Shown here in pieces: positions 48,838-58,865 of a stretch of 64,000 bases of DNA. Source of the stretch: Staphylococcus pseudoxylosus. GTDB taxonomy: Bacteria; Bacillota; Bacilli; Staphylococcales; Staphylococcaceae. Made by a program: the position numbers and the translations under genes. A model generated the notes under the pieces. The model was not told the DNA's origin and searched no databases. It saw nothing but the letters and a program-made list of their open reading frames with translations. Position 1 is the first letter of the stretch. Every line of letters starts with the position of its first letter. The DNA lies in NCBI RefSeq assembly GCF_003697915.1, contig NZ_RCVN01000008.1, positions 62,001 to 126,000 on the forward strand, given 5' to 3'.

Positions 48838-48870
48838 ATGGTCAGGGTGATAACCTTGGCCATTTTTTTA
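48838..48870 (+). terminator. Terminator of the PSM-beta array
   Basis: ATGGTCAGGGT pairs with ACCTTGGCCAT (one mismatch), followed by T7. Confidence 0.9.
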
Positions 48871-48934
48871 TGTGTAAAAAATGTGTATACTGAAATGATT
48901 AAAGACAAATAGTGGTGAATGGAGGAGGATTCAA

Positions 48935-49621
48935 ATGACAATCAAAAATTTGCTGATAGATTTTGATGATACATTAGTAGATTTTCATGATGCTGAAGCT
49001 TACGCATTTGATAAACTGACAAAAAATTATAATTTAAAAACCAATAAAGCAGATTTAGAAGTTTTTATGAAAGTTAACCAAGCACATTGGGATGCATTTC
49101 AAAAAAATGAGCTTACTAAAGATGAAGTGTTAAGTAAAAGGTTTGAAGCGTACTTTAAGTTACATGGTTTAGTAATAGATGGTTCAGAAGCAGATTATAT
49201 ATTTAGAGATGAGTTAGCTAATGCGCCTATTAAACATTTTACAAATACGGTTGAAACACTAGATATACTAAAAGATAATTATGATTTGTATATAGTCACT
49301 AATGGTGTTTTAGAAACACAGGAACGTAGAATTGAGAAAACTAACATCGGTCATTGGTTTAAGGGTGTGTTTGTATCAGAACAAACAGGATATCAAAAAC
49401 CAATGCCAGAATTTTTTGATTATGTATTTGATAAAATTGGTGAAGAAAAACGTGAAGAATCAATGATTATCGGTGATTCAGTGACTTCTGATATATTAGG
49501 AGGCAAAAATGCTGAAATAGTAACTTGCTGGTTTAACCCTCGAAAAAAGGTGAACGAGACAACAATAAGACCTGATTATACAATTTCTGCATTAGATGAA
49601 ATAGTGGCTCATATTCAATAA
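48935..49621 (+). CDS. YjjG-type HAD phosphatase (pyrimidine nucleotidase family)
   Basis: A 228-residue HAD hydrolase. Motif I is LLIDFDDTLVDFHD, motif II is YIVTNGVLETQ, the lysine is in GYQKPMPEFF, and motif IV is IGDSVTSDILGG. YjjG-type enzymes dephosphorylate non-canonical pyrimidine nucleotides; substrate here is inferred from family. The ribosome site GGAGGAGG is strong. Confidence 0.88.
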   Translation: MTIKNLLIDFDDTLVDFHDAEAYAFDKLTKNYNLKTNKADLEVFMKVNQAHWDAFQKNELTKDEVLSKRFEAYFKLHGLVIDGSEADYIFRDELANAPIKHFTNTVETLDILKDNYDLYIVTNGVLETQERRIEKTNIGHWFKGVFVSEQTGYQKPMPEFFDYVFDKIGEEKREESMIIGDSVTSDILGGKNAEIVTCWFNPRKKVNETTIRPDYTISALDEIVAHIQ

Positions 49622-49678
49622 AAAAGGCGGGATAGAAATCATAAGTTTAAAAATTGATTTCATAGACCCGCTTTTTTA
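49621..49678. terminator. Terminator after the HAD gene
   Basis: AAAAAGGCGGG (49621) pairs with CCCGCTTTTTT (49667), starting at the stop codon. Confidence 0.88.
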
Positions 49679-49756
49679 TATTGCTCTGTATTTCTAAAGA
49701 ATTATAATGAGTGCACAGTGGTTAATAGAGTATACGCTTATTATAATAAATTTAAA

Positions 49757-50203
49757 TTATTGATTTGGTGACCACACTAAAACATCATGTCCTTCTTTGT
49801 TGGTTTCTTCTAAATCGGTGAAACCATGTTTGATGAAAAATGGTTTTGATTGATTACGTGCAATTACTTTAATTGGTAATCCTTGATCCTTAGCGAAATC
49901 TAATAATGCTTTACCGTAACCTCGATTTTGGAAATCACGTAAAACCTCTAACTTCCACAATACATTATAATCGTCGAAATTAGGGAAGTGTGTCTCTTCT
50001 ACATCACCTTTACGATATAGTGCCATCCTTGCACCTAATCGATCACCGACATAAACGCCATAAAATGGTGAATCTGAACTTGCATCAATCATCTCACCGC
50101 GAAGCTCATCAACTAAATATAAGTCTCCATTGCCAAAGTTCCTAAAATCTTCGAATAATTCGTCAGTTCTGTAATTAATATCAAGACGCTTTACACTAGT
50201 CAT
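49757..50203 (-). CDS. GNAT-family N-acetyltransferase (YlbP-like)
   Basis: A 148-residue acyl-CoA-dependent acetyltransferase. The acetyl-CoA loop is at LEVLRDFQNRGYGKALLDFA (the RGYGKAL part) and the C-terminal FFIKHGFTDLEE is typical. Substrate unknown. Position divergent from bshC matches the ylbP-yllA arrangement in Bacillales. Confidence 0.88.
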   Translation of the reverse strand: MTSVKRLDINYRTDELFEDFRNFGNGDLYLVDELRGEMIDASSDSPFYGVYVGDRLGARMALYRKGDVEETHFPNFDDYNVLWKLEVLRDFQNRGYGKALLDFAKDQGLPIKVIARNQSKPFFIKHGFTDLEETNKEGHDVLVWSPNQ

Positions 50204-50475
50204 CGCATCTTCCCCCTTTGTATTATTAAGTATTATTATACCTTATTTTATGACTTTTTTCACAAAAATGACTGCTTGAAACTCTATTTTGTTAATTTAT
50301 TATCTTTTTTAAATCTATCTAAACATAAAAAATTTGAACAGTTGCAACATTAATGTTTAGGTATATTGAATAAGTCTCTATTTTGAAAATTTGATATTTA
50401 TAAGCCGTATAATTGTCAATATTGGATATAAACTTTATACTGATTAGGAATAGAGTAACATAAGGAGAATTACGC
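50204..50475. other. Divergent intergenic region before bshC
   Basis: About 270 AT-rich bases carrying promoters for both flanking genes. I see no clear operator or stem. AAGGAGAA before bshC is its ribosome site. Confidence 0.4.
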
Positions 50476-52089
50476 ATGGATTGTATGACGACAAAACTCA
50501 ATGAAAAAGATCAATTTATATCAAAACTAAAAAAAAGTGATTCAACGCTAAGGCAGTTTTATAACTTAGATGCCATGGATGAAAAGAGTTATGATGAACG
50601 CTTAACAGCTTCTAATAATGGTAGAGAAGTTGAATTAGCTAATATCATAAAAGAATATATGAGTGATTTATCTTTAACTGAACAACAAGAAAGAAATATT
50701 GCATTATTAAGTGAAGGTGCGAAGGTGATTATTGGAGGGCAACAAGCCGGTTTGTTCGGTGGACCATTATATACTTTCCATAAAATCTTTTCTATTATTA
50801 CATTAAGTGAGAAGTTATCGAATGAATATGATAAAAACGTGGTCCCTGTTTTTTGGATTGCTGGGGAAGACCATGATTTTGATGAAGTTAACCATACTTA
50901 TGCCTATAATACACAATATGCTAAATTGCAAAAAATAAAATATCATACAATGACACCTCCTGAAACTAGTGTTTCTAGGTATTATCCCGATAAAGCACAA
51001 TTAAAAGAAACTTTAGAACAGTTTTTTAAACAAATGACCGAAACAGCACACTCTAAACCATTATTAAAAATGTGTAATGACATTATTGAAGAGAATGACA
51101 GTTGGACAGATATGTTTAAAGCTTTGTTACACGAAGTATTTAAGTTTTATGGTTTGTTAATTATCGATGCAAATGATGCTAATTTAAGAAGTTTGGAACA
51201 ACCATTTATAAAGCATATGATTGAACATCATAGTGAAGTAGATGAAGCATTTAGAAAGACACAACAGCAAACCATAGCAAGTGGATTAGAACAAATGATC
51301 CAAACAGATACGAATGTCCATATATTCATGCATGATGACAATATGAGACAATTATTAACTTTTAAAGATGATAAATTTTATTTGAATAAATCAGATAAAT
51401 ATTTTTCAAAAGAGGAATTGTTAAAAATAGTAGATTCTGACCCGCAGCGCTTTTCAAATAATGTTGTTACTAGACCAGTTATGGAAGAATGGTTGTTTAA
51501 TACAGTTGCTTTTGTCGGAGGACCAAGTGAAATTAAATATTGGACTGAATTAAGTGGTGTATTTAAAACTTTAGATGTAACGATGCCGATTGTATTACCA
51601 CGTTTACGTATTAGCTATTTATATGAGAGAACTGAAAAACTGATTAAACAATATCAATTGGATAAAACTTCAATTATCGAAAAAGGTATTGAAGATGACA
51701 AAGCGCAGTTCGTGCGCGCACAAGCTTCACAAGAGTTTATAAATCAAATAGAACGTTTGAAAGAACAACAAGATCAGTTATATCAAACATTGCAAGCTGA
51801 AGTAGCTGATAACAATGATAATAAACAATTATTGGATAAAAATAATGAAATACACCAGAAGCAATATGATTATTTAATTAACAGATATTTATTAAATATT
51901 GAACGAGAAAATGAAATTAGCATTAAACATTTTAAAGAATTAAGTGAAGTGCTCCATCCAATGGGAGGATTACAAGAAAGAATCTGGAATCCGCTACAAA
52001 TTATGAATGATTTTGGGATGGATGTGTTCAATCCCTCCACCTATCCACCACTTTCTTACACTTTTGATCATATTATCGTTAAACCTTAG
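50476..52089 (+). CDS. bshC: Bacillithiol synthase (cysteine ligase) BshC
   Basis: A 537-residue enzyme that adds cysteine to glucosaminyl-malate in the last step of making bacillithiol, the main low-molecular thiol of these bacteria. Recognised from [49 protein letters not shown] and the C-terminal [16 protein letters not shown] and [13 protein letters not shown] coiled coil occupies about residues 420-460. Length equals S. aureus BshC. Confidence 0.96.
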   Translation: MDCMTTKLNEKDQFISKLKKSDSTLRQFYNLDAMDEKSYDERLTASNNGREVELANIIKEYMSDLSLTEQQERNIALLSEGAKVIIGGQQAGLFGGPLYTFHKIFSIITLSEKLSNEYDKNVVPVFWIAGEDHDFDEVNHTYAYNTQYAKLQKIKYHTMTPPETSVSRYYPDKAQLKETLEQFFKQMTETAHSKPLLKMCNDIIEENDSWTDMFKALLHEVFKFYGLLIIDANDANLRSLEQPFIKHMIEHHSEVDEAFRKTQQQTIASGLEQMIQTDTNVHIFMHDDNMRQLLTFKDDKFYLNKSDKYFSKEELLKIVDSDPQRFSNNVVTRPVMEEWLFNTVAFVGGPSEIKYWTELSGVFKTLDVTMPIVLPRLRISYLYERTEKLIKQYQLDKTSIIEKGIEDDKAQFVRAQASQEFINQIERLKEQQDQLYQTLQAEVADNNDNKQLLDKNNEIHQKQYDYLINRYLLNIERENEISIKHFKELSEVLHPMGGLQERIWNPLQIMNDFGMDVFNPSTYPPLSYTFDHIIVKP

Positions 52090-52103
52090 AGCAGCAAGCT
52101 TTA

Positions 52104-52140
52104 GCCCGATTCGTCTAAAAGATGAATCGGGCATTTTTTT
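52104..52140 (+). terminator. Terminator between bshC and mraZ
   Basis: GCCCGATTCGTC pairs with GATGAATCGGGC (one mismatch), then T7. Confidence 0.9.
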
Positions 52141-52170
52141 ATGTAAAACGATAAATTTTGGTGAATATTG

Positions 52171-52202
52171 TATAATTAGTGGAGGATAGTGGTGAGATGT
52201 GG
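52171..52202 (+). promoter_or_regulatory. mraZ promoter with three GTGG repeats (likely MraZ operator)
   Basis: A consensus -10 TATAAT at 52171-52176 is followed by GTGG at 52179, 52189 and 52199, exactly one helical turn apart and over the expected transcription start. MraZ represses its own operon by binding short TGGG-type direct repeats, so self-regulation is likely. The -35 is poor. Confidence 0.6.
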
Positions 52203-52237
52203 TAAATTATATATATGAGAAGGTGAGGTGATTATAA

Positions 52238-52669
52238 ATGTTCATGGGAGAATACGAACATCAGTTGGATACAAAAGGACGCATGATTGTTCCATCAAAA
52301 TTTCGTTATGACTTAAATGAGCGTTTTATAATCACTCGTGGCCTTGATAAATGTTTGTTTGGTTATACTTTGGAAGAATGGCAAGTTATTGAAGAAAAAA
52401 TGAAAACCTTACCAATGACTAAGAAAGATGCACGTAAATTTATGCGTATGTTCTTTTCTGGTGCTGTTGAAGTAGAACTTGATAAACAAGGGCGTATTAA
52501 CATTCCGCAGAACTTACGCCAATATGCAAACTTAAGTAAGGAATGTACAGTAATAGGTGTCTCAAATAGAATAGAAATTTGGGATAGAGAAACTTGGAAC
52601 AGCTTCTATGATGAATCTGAAGATAGTTTTGAAGATATTGCTGAAGACTTAATTGACTTTGATTTTTAA
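52238..52669 (+). CDS. mraZ: Transcriptional regulator MraZ
   Basis: A 143-residue DNA-binding protein, first gene of the division and cell wall (dcw) cluster. It has two AbrB-like SpoVT folds, each with the family core: [20 protein letters not shown] and [20 protein letters not shown]. It represses the cluster promoter in other bacteria. GTGG repeats upstream are its candidate site. Confidence 0.96.
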   Translation: MFMGEYEHQLDTKGRMIVPSKFRYDLNERFIITRGLDKCLFGYTLEEWQVIEEKMKTLPMTKKDARKFMRMFFSGAVEVELDKQGRINIPQNLRQYANLSKECTVIGVSNRIEIWDRETWNSFYDESEDSFEDIAEDLIDFDF

Positions 52670-52684
52670 TATGGAGGCGTTATT

Positions 52685-53620
52685 TTGTTTCATCATGTCA
52701 GCGTAATGCTCAAAGAGACCATTGATTATTTGAATATAAAAGAAGATGGCGTGTATGTCGACTGTACATTAGGTGGAGCAGGTCATGCACTATATTTAAT
52801 AAATCAACTGGGTGACAAAGGAAGACTGATAGCAATAGATCAAGATACTACGGCTATTGAAAATGCAAAAGAAGTTTTAAAAGATCATTTGCATAAAGTA
52901 ACCTTTGTCCATAACAACTTTAGAAAATTAACTGAAATTTTAAATGATTTGAATATTGAAAAAGTTGATGGTATTTATTACGACTTAGGTGTCTCTAGCC
53001 CACAGCTAGACGTTCCTGAGCGTGGTTTTAGTTATCATCACGATGCGAAGTTGGATATGCGTATGGACCAATCCCAATCATTATCAGCCTATGAAGTCGT
53101 TAATGATTGGGAGTTTGAAAAATTAGTGAAAATTTTCCATCGCTACGGCGAAGAGAAGTTTGCTAAACAAATTGCCCGACGCATTGAACAAAACAGAGAA
53201 CAACAGCCAATCGAAACGACATTAGAACTTGTTGATGTCATAAAAGAAGGTATACCTGCCAAAGCAAGGCGAAAAGGTGGGCATCCAGCAAAAAGAATTT
53301 TCCAAGCAATTAGAATAGCGGTAAATGATGAATTATCATCATTTGAAGACTCATTAGAACAAGCGATAGATTTAGTAAAAGTAGATGGTAGAATTTCAGT
53401 CATAACCTTCCATTCGTTGGAAGATCGTTTATGCAAGCAAATGTTTCAAGAGTACGAAAAGGGGCCAGATGTACCAAGGGGATTGCCAGTCATACCCGAA
53501 GCATACACACCTAAATTGAAACGCGTTAACCGTAAACCTATTACCGCTACTGATGAAGATTTAGAAAATAATAATAGAGCGCGTAGTGCGAAGTTACGTG
53601 TTGCAGAAATATTAAAATAA
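52685..53620 (+). CDS. rsmH: 16S rRNA m4C1402 methyltransferase RsmH
   Basis: A 311-residue SAM enzyme that N4-methylates C1402 of 16S rRNA. SAM motif: [12 protein letters not shown]; further family motifs [49 protein letters not shown] and [11 protein letters not shown]. Start is TTG (FHHVSVM) after GGAGGCG. It starts 15 bases after mraZ. Confidence 0.97.
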   Translation: MFHHVSVMLKETIDYLNIKEDGVYVDCTLGGAGHALYLINQLGDKGRLIAIDQDTTAIENAKEVLKDHLHKVTFVHNNFRKLTEILNDLNIEKVDGIYYDLGVSSPQLDVPERGFSYHHDAKLDMRMDQSQSLSAYEVVNDWEFEKLVKIFHRYGEEKFAKQIARRIEQNREQQPIETTLELVDVIKEGIPAKARRKGGHPAKRIFQAIRIAVNDELSSFEDSLEQAIDLVKVDGRISVITFHSLEDRLCKQMFQEYEKGPDVPRGLPVIPEAYTPKLKRVNRKPITATDEDLENNNRARSAKLRVAEILK

Positions 53621-53634
53621 GGAGTGAATGTTGA

Positions 53635-54027
53635 GTGGCAGTAGAAAAGATATATCAACCTTATAATGAACCAGAAACACAAATTCCTGAGTCGCAACCG
53701 TCGACCCAGCCCAAAACCGTAAAACGCAAAGTCGTAGTTAAACTTACAAAATTTGAGAAAATGTTATACATAGGACTTATAACAGTAATTGCATTGATAA
53801 GTATTTATATGCTATCTTTAAAAATGGATGCGTATGATACTCGAGGAAAAATTGCAGATTTAGATACAAAAATCGAAAAACAATCAAGTGAAAATAGCGC
53901 AATAGAATCTGAAATTAAAAAGAACTCTTCATATGAACGCATTTACGATAAGGCCAAAAACGAAGGAATGAGCCTTAAGAACGACAATGTAAAGGTAGTG
54001 CGTAATAATGGCGAAGCGAAAAATTAG
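53635..54027 (+). CDS. ftsL: Cell division protein FtsL
   Basis: A 130-residue bitopic protein: basic cytosolic N-terminus to about residue 42, one membrane helix (MLYIGLITVIALISIYML), then an extracellular coiled coil (KIADLDTKIEKQSSENSAIE). It links the early and late division proteins with DivIB and DivIC. Starts with GTG after AAGGAGTG and overlaps pbpA by 20 bases. Confidence 0.93.
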   Translation: MAVEKIYQPYNEPETQIPESQPSTQPKTVKRKVVVKLTKFEKMLYIGLITVIALISIYMLSLKMDAYDTRGKIADLDTKIEKQSSENSAIESEIKKNSSYERIYDKAKNEGMSLKNDNVKVVRNNGEAKN

Positions 54028-56323
54028 ATTAAAAAAACCCAAGTTTCTTATTAAACAAAGTAAAATAGGGGCAGTCCTACTCATTCTTGGATTCGGACTG
54101 CTCTTTTTTACGTTGGTTTTAAGATACTCATATATAATGTTAACTGGACATTCTTCAGGCGAAGATTTAATCATGAAGGCAAACGAAAAGTATTTAGTTA
54201 ATAGCCAGCAACAACCTGAACGTGGAAAAATCTATGACCGGAACGGAAAAATTTTGGCAGAAGATGTAGAACGGTATAAAGTCGTTGCTATTGTTGATAA
54301 AAAAGCAAGTGAAGGTAGCGATAAGCCAAAACACGTTACAGATAAGAAAGAAACAGCTAAGAAATTAGCAACAGTCATCGATATGTCAGCAAAAGAAATT
54401 GAAGACAAATTAGATAATAAAAAAGCGTTCCAAGTTGAATTTGGACAAAAAGGAACTGATTTAACATATCAAGAAAAAGAAAAGATTGAAAAAATGAAGT
54501 TACCTGGTGTAACACTTTATCCAGAGACTGAACGTTTTTATCCTAATGGCAACTTTGCATCACATCTAATTGGAATGGCTCAAAAAGATCCAGATAGCGG
54601 TGATTTAAAAGGCGCTATGGGTGTTGAGAAAATTTTTGATAGTTATTTATCTGGACAAAAAGGAGCATTATCTTATATCCATGATATTTGGGGCTATATT
54701 GCACCTAATACTAAGAAAGAAAAAACACCTCAACGTGGCGATGATGTACATTTAACACTAGATTCTAATATTCAAGTATTTGTTGAAGAAGCATTGGATG
54801 GCATGGTAGAACATTATAAACCGAAAGATTTATTCGCTGTGGTAATGGATGCACATACTGGTGAAATATTAGCGTTTAGTCAGCGACCTACATTTAATCC
54901 AGAAACAGGAAAAGACTTTGGTAAGAAATGGGCGAATGATTTATATCAAAACACGTATGAACCTGGTTCAACCTTTAAATCTTATGGCTTAGCAGCAGCT
55001 ATTCAAGAAGGTAAATTTGACCCAGATAAAAAATATACAGCTGAACCTAGAGAAGTCATGGGATCAAAAATTTCTGACTGGAACAAAGTCGGTTGGGGAG
55101 AAATTCCAATGTCACTAGGATTCACATATTCATCTAACACATTAATGATGCACCTGCAAGATTTAGTTGGCGCAGATAAAATGAAAGACTGGTATGAGAA
55201 ATTTGGTTTCGGCCAATCTACCAACGGCATGTTTGATGGTGAAGCTACTGGCGGTATCGCTTGGGATAATGAAGCGCAACAGAAAACTTCTTCATTTGGT
55301 CAATCTACTACGGTAACACCAGTGCAAATGCTTAAAGCGCAATCTGCCTTCGTTAACGGTGGTAATATGATTAAGCCTTGGTACGTTGATAACGTAACGA
55401 ATCCTGTTAGCAAAGATACTTTTTATAAAGGTAAGAAAGAATATGATGGTAAACCTATAACGAAAGATACTGCTAAAAAAGTACGTACGGAACTAGATAA
55501 AGTTGTAAATAGTGAGGATAGCCATGCTAAAAACTATCAAATTGATGGTTATGATGTTGCAGGTAAAACAGGTACAGCACAAGTTGCGGATCCAGACAAC
55601 GGTGGTTATGCAGAAGGTGAAAACCCATATTTTGTTAGCTTTATAGGTGATGCACCCAAAGATGATCCTGAGGTAATCGTTTATGCTGGTATGAGTTTAG
55701 CCCAGAAAAATGACCAAGAAGCCTATGAAATGGGTGTCAGTAAAGCATTTAAACCTATTATGGAAAATACACTGAAATATCTAAATGTTGGAGATAAAAA
55801 TTCTAAAGACAACTCAGATGTGAAATATAGTAAAGTTCCTAACGTTGAAGGACAAGAAACTCAAAAAGCGCAAGATAAAATAAATGGTAAGTCTTTAAAA
55901 CCAATAGTTATTGGTAATGGAGAAAAAGTTACTAAGCAATCTGTGAGCGCTAATAAAGAAGTATTGCCTAACAGTAAAGTATTATTACTGACAGACAGTG
56001 ATATTACAATGCCTGATATGACAGGTTGGTCGAAAGAAGAGGTTGTCGCATTTGAGTTACTTACTAAGACTAAAGTAACGACAAAAGGTAGCGGATTTGT
56101 ATCGAACCAATCAGTAACTAAAGGACAAAAAATAAGCAGCAAAGATAAAATTGAAGTAACGTTATCATCGGAAGATGTTAACGGTCAAAATTCAAAAGCT
56201 GAATCTGATTCGAATAAAGATTCAGATGACCAAAAAGACGCTAAAGACAATAAGGATTCAAAAGATAAAGAAGAAAACAAAGACTCAGATGAAAATAAAG
56301 ATTCAAAAGACAATGAATCGTAG
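54008..56323 (+). CDS. pbpA: Penicillin-binding protein 1, septal transpeptidase
   Basis: A 771-residue class B PBP that crosslinks septal peptidoglycan with FtsW. Order: membrane helix (about residues 16-36), dimerisation domain, transpeptidase domain with catalytic Ser321 in STFK, SSN at 375-377 and KTG at 520-522, then two PASTA domains (about 600-725), and a 40-residue tail made almost only of Lys, Asp, Ser, Asn and Glu. The usual length in S. aureus is about 744, so the tail is longer here. It overlaps ftsL. Confidence 0.97.
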   Translation: MAKRKIRLKKPKFLIKQSKIGAVLLILGFGLLFFTLVLRYSYIMLTGHSSGEDLIMKANEKYLVNSQQQPERGKIYDRNGKILAEDVERYKVVAIVDKKASEGSDKPKHVTDKKETAKKLATVIDMSAKEIEDKLDNKKAFQVEFGQKGTDLTYQEKEKIEKMKLPGVTLYPETERFYPNGNFASHLIGMAQKDPDSGDLKGAMGVEKIFDSYLSGQKGALSYIHDIWGYIAPNTKKEKTPQRGDDVHLTLDSNIQVFVEEALDGMVEHYKPKDLFAVVMDAHTGEILAFSQRPTFNPETGKDFGKKWANDLYQNTYEPGSTFKSYGLAAAIQEGKFDPDKKYTAEPREVMGSKISDWNKVGWGEIPMSLGFTYSSNTLMMHLQDLVGADKMKDWYEKFGFGQSTNGMFDGEATGGIAWDNEAQQKTSSFGQSTTVTPVQMLKAQSAFVNGGNMIKPWYVDNVTNPVSKDTFYKGKKEYDGKPITKDTAKKVRTELDKVVNSEDSHAKNYQIDGYDVAGKTGTAQVADPDNGGYAEGENPYFVSFIGDAPKDDPEVIVYAGMSLAQKNDQEAYEMGVSKAFKPIMENTLKYLNVGDKNSKDNSDVKYSKVPNVEGQETQKAQDKINGKSLKPIVIGNGEKVTKQSVSANKEVLPNSKVLLLTDSDITMPDMTGWSKEEVVAFELLTKTKVTTKGSGFVSNQSVTKGQKISSKDKIEVTLSSEDVNGQNSKAESDSNKDSDDQKDAKDNKDSKDKEENKDSDENKDSKDNES

Positions 56324-56391
56324 GCTGAGCTAAGTTGGTTATTCTAAATGAGAGCTTTCATTAGAATTTAAAACTTATTATGTAATCAATT

Positions 56392-56475
56392 TTGAGGTGT
56401 GAATTAGAAGTAGGCTAATCATTGAGCGTTGCAATAAAGTAGCAACACTTTCAATTGATTAGCTACGAACCTCAA
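56392..56475 (+). other. Long stem-loop between pbpA and mraY
   Basis: Layered pairing: TTGAGGT with ACCTCAA (56392/56469), GTAGGCTAATC with GATTAGCTAC (56410/56457, one bulged G), ATTGA with TCAAT, and GTTGC with GCAAC. No T run follows, so it is not a standard terminator; it may control mRNA processing or stability between two dcw genes. Confidence 0.65.
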
Positions 56476-56533
56476 TACATAAGGCTAACCGACAAGCATA
56501 ACGACTTAATCCAATTAAATAAAGGAGCACAAT

Positions 56534-57499
56534 ATGGTTTATTTACTCGCAATTATCGCACTGTTAATCACGTTTATATTAGTTCCAGTGCTAATACCAA
56601 CGTTGAAACGAATGAAATTTGGACAAAGCATTAGAGAAGAAGGCCCACAGAGCCACATGAAGAAAACAGGTACACCTACAATGGGTGGATTAACTTTTCT
56701 GATTAGTATTATTGTAACTTCAATTTTAGCAATCATTTTTATGGATAATTCTAATCCTATAATCTTGTTATTATTTGTAACAGTAGGTTTTGGTTTGATT
56801 GGATTTATTGATGATTACATCATCGTTGTAAAGAAAAACAATGAAGGTTTAACAAGTAAGCAAAAATTCTTAGCTCAAATAGGTATTGCAGTTATCTTCT
56901 TTATTTTAAGCCAAGTGTTTAACTTAACTGATTTTTCTACTGGCATTCATTTGCCATTTACAAATATTGAAGTACCACTTTCCATTGCATATGTAATTTT
57001 CATAGTCTTTTGGCAAGTAGGGTTTTCAAATGCTGTTAATTTAACAGATGGATTAGATGGATTAGCAACAGGATTATCTATCATTGGCTTTGTAATGTAT
57101 GCAATTATGGCTTACTTACAAGGTGCAACATCTATCGGATTGTTCTGTGTTATTATGATTTTTGCATTGATTGGTTTCTTACCATTCAATTTAAATCCGG
57201 CTAAAGTCTTCATGGGAGACACAGGCAGTTTAGCTTTGGGTGGGATATTTGCTACGATTTCTATTATGCTAAACCAAGAATTGTCACTGATTTTCATTGG
57301 TTTTGTATTTGTGGCAGAAACCTTATCCGTTATGATACAGGTAACTTCATTCAAATTGACTGGAAAACGTATTTTCAAAATGTCGCCATTGCATCATCAT
57401 TTCGAATTAATTGGTTGGAATGAGAAGAAAGTTACGACAGTATTCTGGACAGTAGGCTTGATTACAGGACTCATCGGTTTATGGATTGGAGTGAACTAA
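56534..57499 (+). CDS. mraY: Phospho-N-acetylmuramoyl-pentapeptide transferase
   Basis: A 321-residue membrane enzyme with about ten helices that makes lipid I from UDP-MurNAc-pentapeptide and undecaprenyl phosphate. Catalytic and family motifs: GFIDDYIIV (Asp pair), [25 protein letters not shown] and [16 protein letters not shown] ribosome site precedes the ATG. Confidence 0.97.
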   Translation: MVYLLAIIALLITFILVPVLIPTLKRMKFGQSIREEGPQSHMKKTGTPTMGGLTFLISIIVTSILAIIFMDNSNPIILLLFVTVGFGLIGFIDDYIIVVKKNNEGLTSKQKFLAQIGIAVIFFILSQVFNLTDFSTGIHLPFTNIEVPLSIAYVIFIVFWQVGFSNAVNLTDGLDGLATGLSIIGFVMYAIMAYLQGATSIGLFCVIMIFALIGFLPFNLNPAKVFMGDTGSLALGGIFATISIMLNQELSLIFIGFVFVAETLSVMIQVTSFKLTGKRIFKMSPLHHHFELIGWNEKKVTTVFWTVGLITGLIGLWIGVN

Positions 57500-57500
57500 A

Positions 57501-58850
57501 TTGCTGAAATATACAGAATTAGAAAATAAAAATGTATTAGTTATTGGATTAGCGAAAAGTGGTTATGAAGCTGCGAAATTATTAAAAAAACTTGGTGCAA
57601 ATGTAATCGTCAATGACGGTAAAGATTTGAGTCAAGATGCACATGCAATAGATTTAGAAAATATGGGAATTACTGTAATTGGTGGAGAACACCCACTTTC
57701 CTTGTTAGATAGTAACCCGATTATTTTTAAAAACCCGGGCATTCCATATAATGTTCCGCTGATAGAAGCAGCAACTGAAAAAGGATTGAAAATATTAACA
57801 GAAGTAGAACTAAGTTATTTAATATCAGAAGCACCAATTATCGGTGTGACAGGTACAAATGGTAAAACAACAGTCACTTCATTAATTGGAGATATGTTTC
57901 AAAAAAGTAGGGTAACGGGTAAGCTGTCAGGTAACATTGGTTATGTGGCTTCAAAAGTAGCGCAAGAAGTCACAGCTGATGACTATTTGGTTACGGAGTT
58001 ATCGTCTTTCCAATTACTTGGTATCGACAAGTATAAACCTCATATCGCTATAATTACGAATATATATTCAGCGCATCTTGACTATCATGAATCACTAGAA
58101 AATTATCAAAATGCTAAGAAAAAAATATATATTAATCAAACCGAAAATGATTACTTAATTTGTAATTATCATCAACGTCACTTAATCGAATCTGAGTCAT
58201 TGAAAGCAAAAACATATTATTTTTCAACACATCAAGAAGTAGATGGAATTTATGTTGAGGGTGGCTACATCGTATTTAAAGGATTTAGAATCATTCATAT
58301 AGATGATCTTGTACTACCTGGTGAACATAATTTGGAAAATATCCTTGCAGCAGTATTGGCTGCATTACTTTCTGGAGTTTCTGTTAAAGCAATTATTGAT
58401 AGTTTGACATCATTCTCAGGTATTGAACACCGCTTACAATATATTGGAACGAATAAAACGAATAAGTACTACAATGATTCAAAAGCTACGAATACATTGG
58501 CTACACAATTTGCATTAAATTCATTTAAACAACCAATCATTTGGTTATGTGGTGGGCTAGATCGTGGCAATGACTTTGATGAACTTATTCCACATATGAA
58601 AAATGTAAGAGTTATGGTAACTTTCGGTGAGACAAAAGAAAAATTCGTGAAGTTAGGTGAAAGTCAAGGTAAGTACGTCATTACAGCTTCTGATGTGCAA
58701 GATGCTGTAGATAAGATACAGTCTGTCATAGAACCAAATGACGTGGTATTATTATCGCCAGCATGTGCAAGTTGGGATCAGTACAATACTTTTGAAGAGC
58801 GTGGAAATAAATTTATTAAGAGTTTCCAAGCTAATTTACCTTCTTTTTAA
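57501..58850 (+). CDS. murD: UDP-MurNAc-L-alanine:D-glutamate ligase
   Basis: A 449-residue Mur ligase that adds D-glutamate to UDP-MurNAc-L-Ala, using the D-glutamate made by MurI (38974). ATP loop: [17 protein letters not shown]; also [16 protein letters not shown] and FSGIEHRLQ plus NDSKATN. Start is TTG one base after the mraY stop; the ribosome site lies in the mraY end (GGAGTG). Confidence 0.97.
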   Translation: MLKYTELENKNVLVIGLAKSGYEAAKLLKKLGANVIVNDGKDLSQDAHAIDLENMGITVIGGEHPLSLLDSNPIIFKNPGIPYNVPLIEAATEKGLKILTEVELSYLISEAPIIGVTGTNGKTTVTSLIGDMFQKSRVTGKLSGNIGYVASKVAQEVTADDYLVTELSSFQLLGIDKYKPHIAIITNIYSAHLDYHESLENYQNAKKKIYINQTENDYLICNYHQRHLIESESLKAKTYYFSTHQEVDGIYVEGGYIVFKGFRIIHIDDLVLPGEHNLENILAAVLAALLSGVSVKAIIDSLTSFSGIEHRLQYIGTNKTNKYYNDSKATNTLATQFALNSFKQPIIWLCGGLDRGNDFDELIPHMKNVRVMVTFGETKEKFVKLGESQGKYVITASDVQDAVDKIQSVIEPNDVVLLSPACASWDQYNTFEERGNKFIKSFQANLPSF

Positions 58851-58865
58851 AGGGTGTGATATTAA

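Larger units (their letters stand above)
48141..48849 (+). repeat. Tandem duplication of a 365-bp two-gene PSM-beta unit
   Basis: Starts of the equivalent genes are exactly 365 bases apart (48141/48506 and 48320/48685). The copies are nearly identical within genes and spacers, with only a few base changes such as AGTATT versus AGCATT, and both peptides are unchanged. The duplication is recent. Confidence 0.93.
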
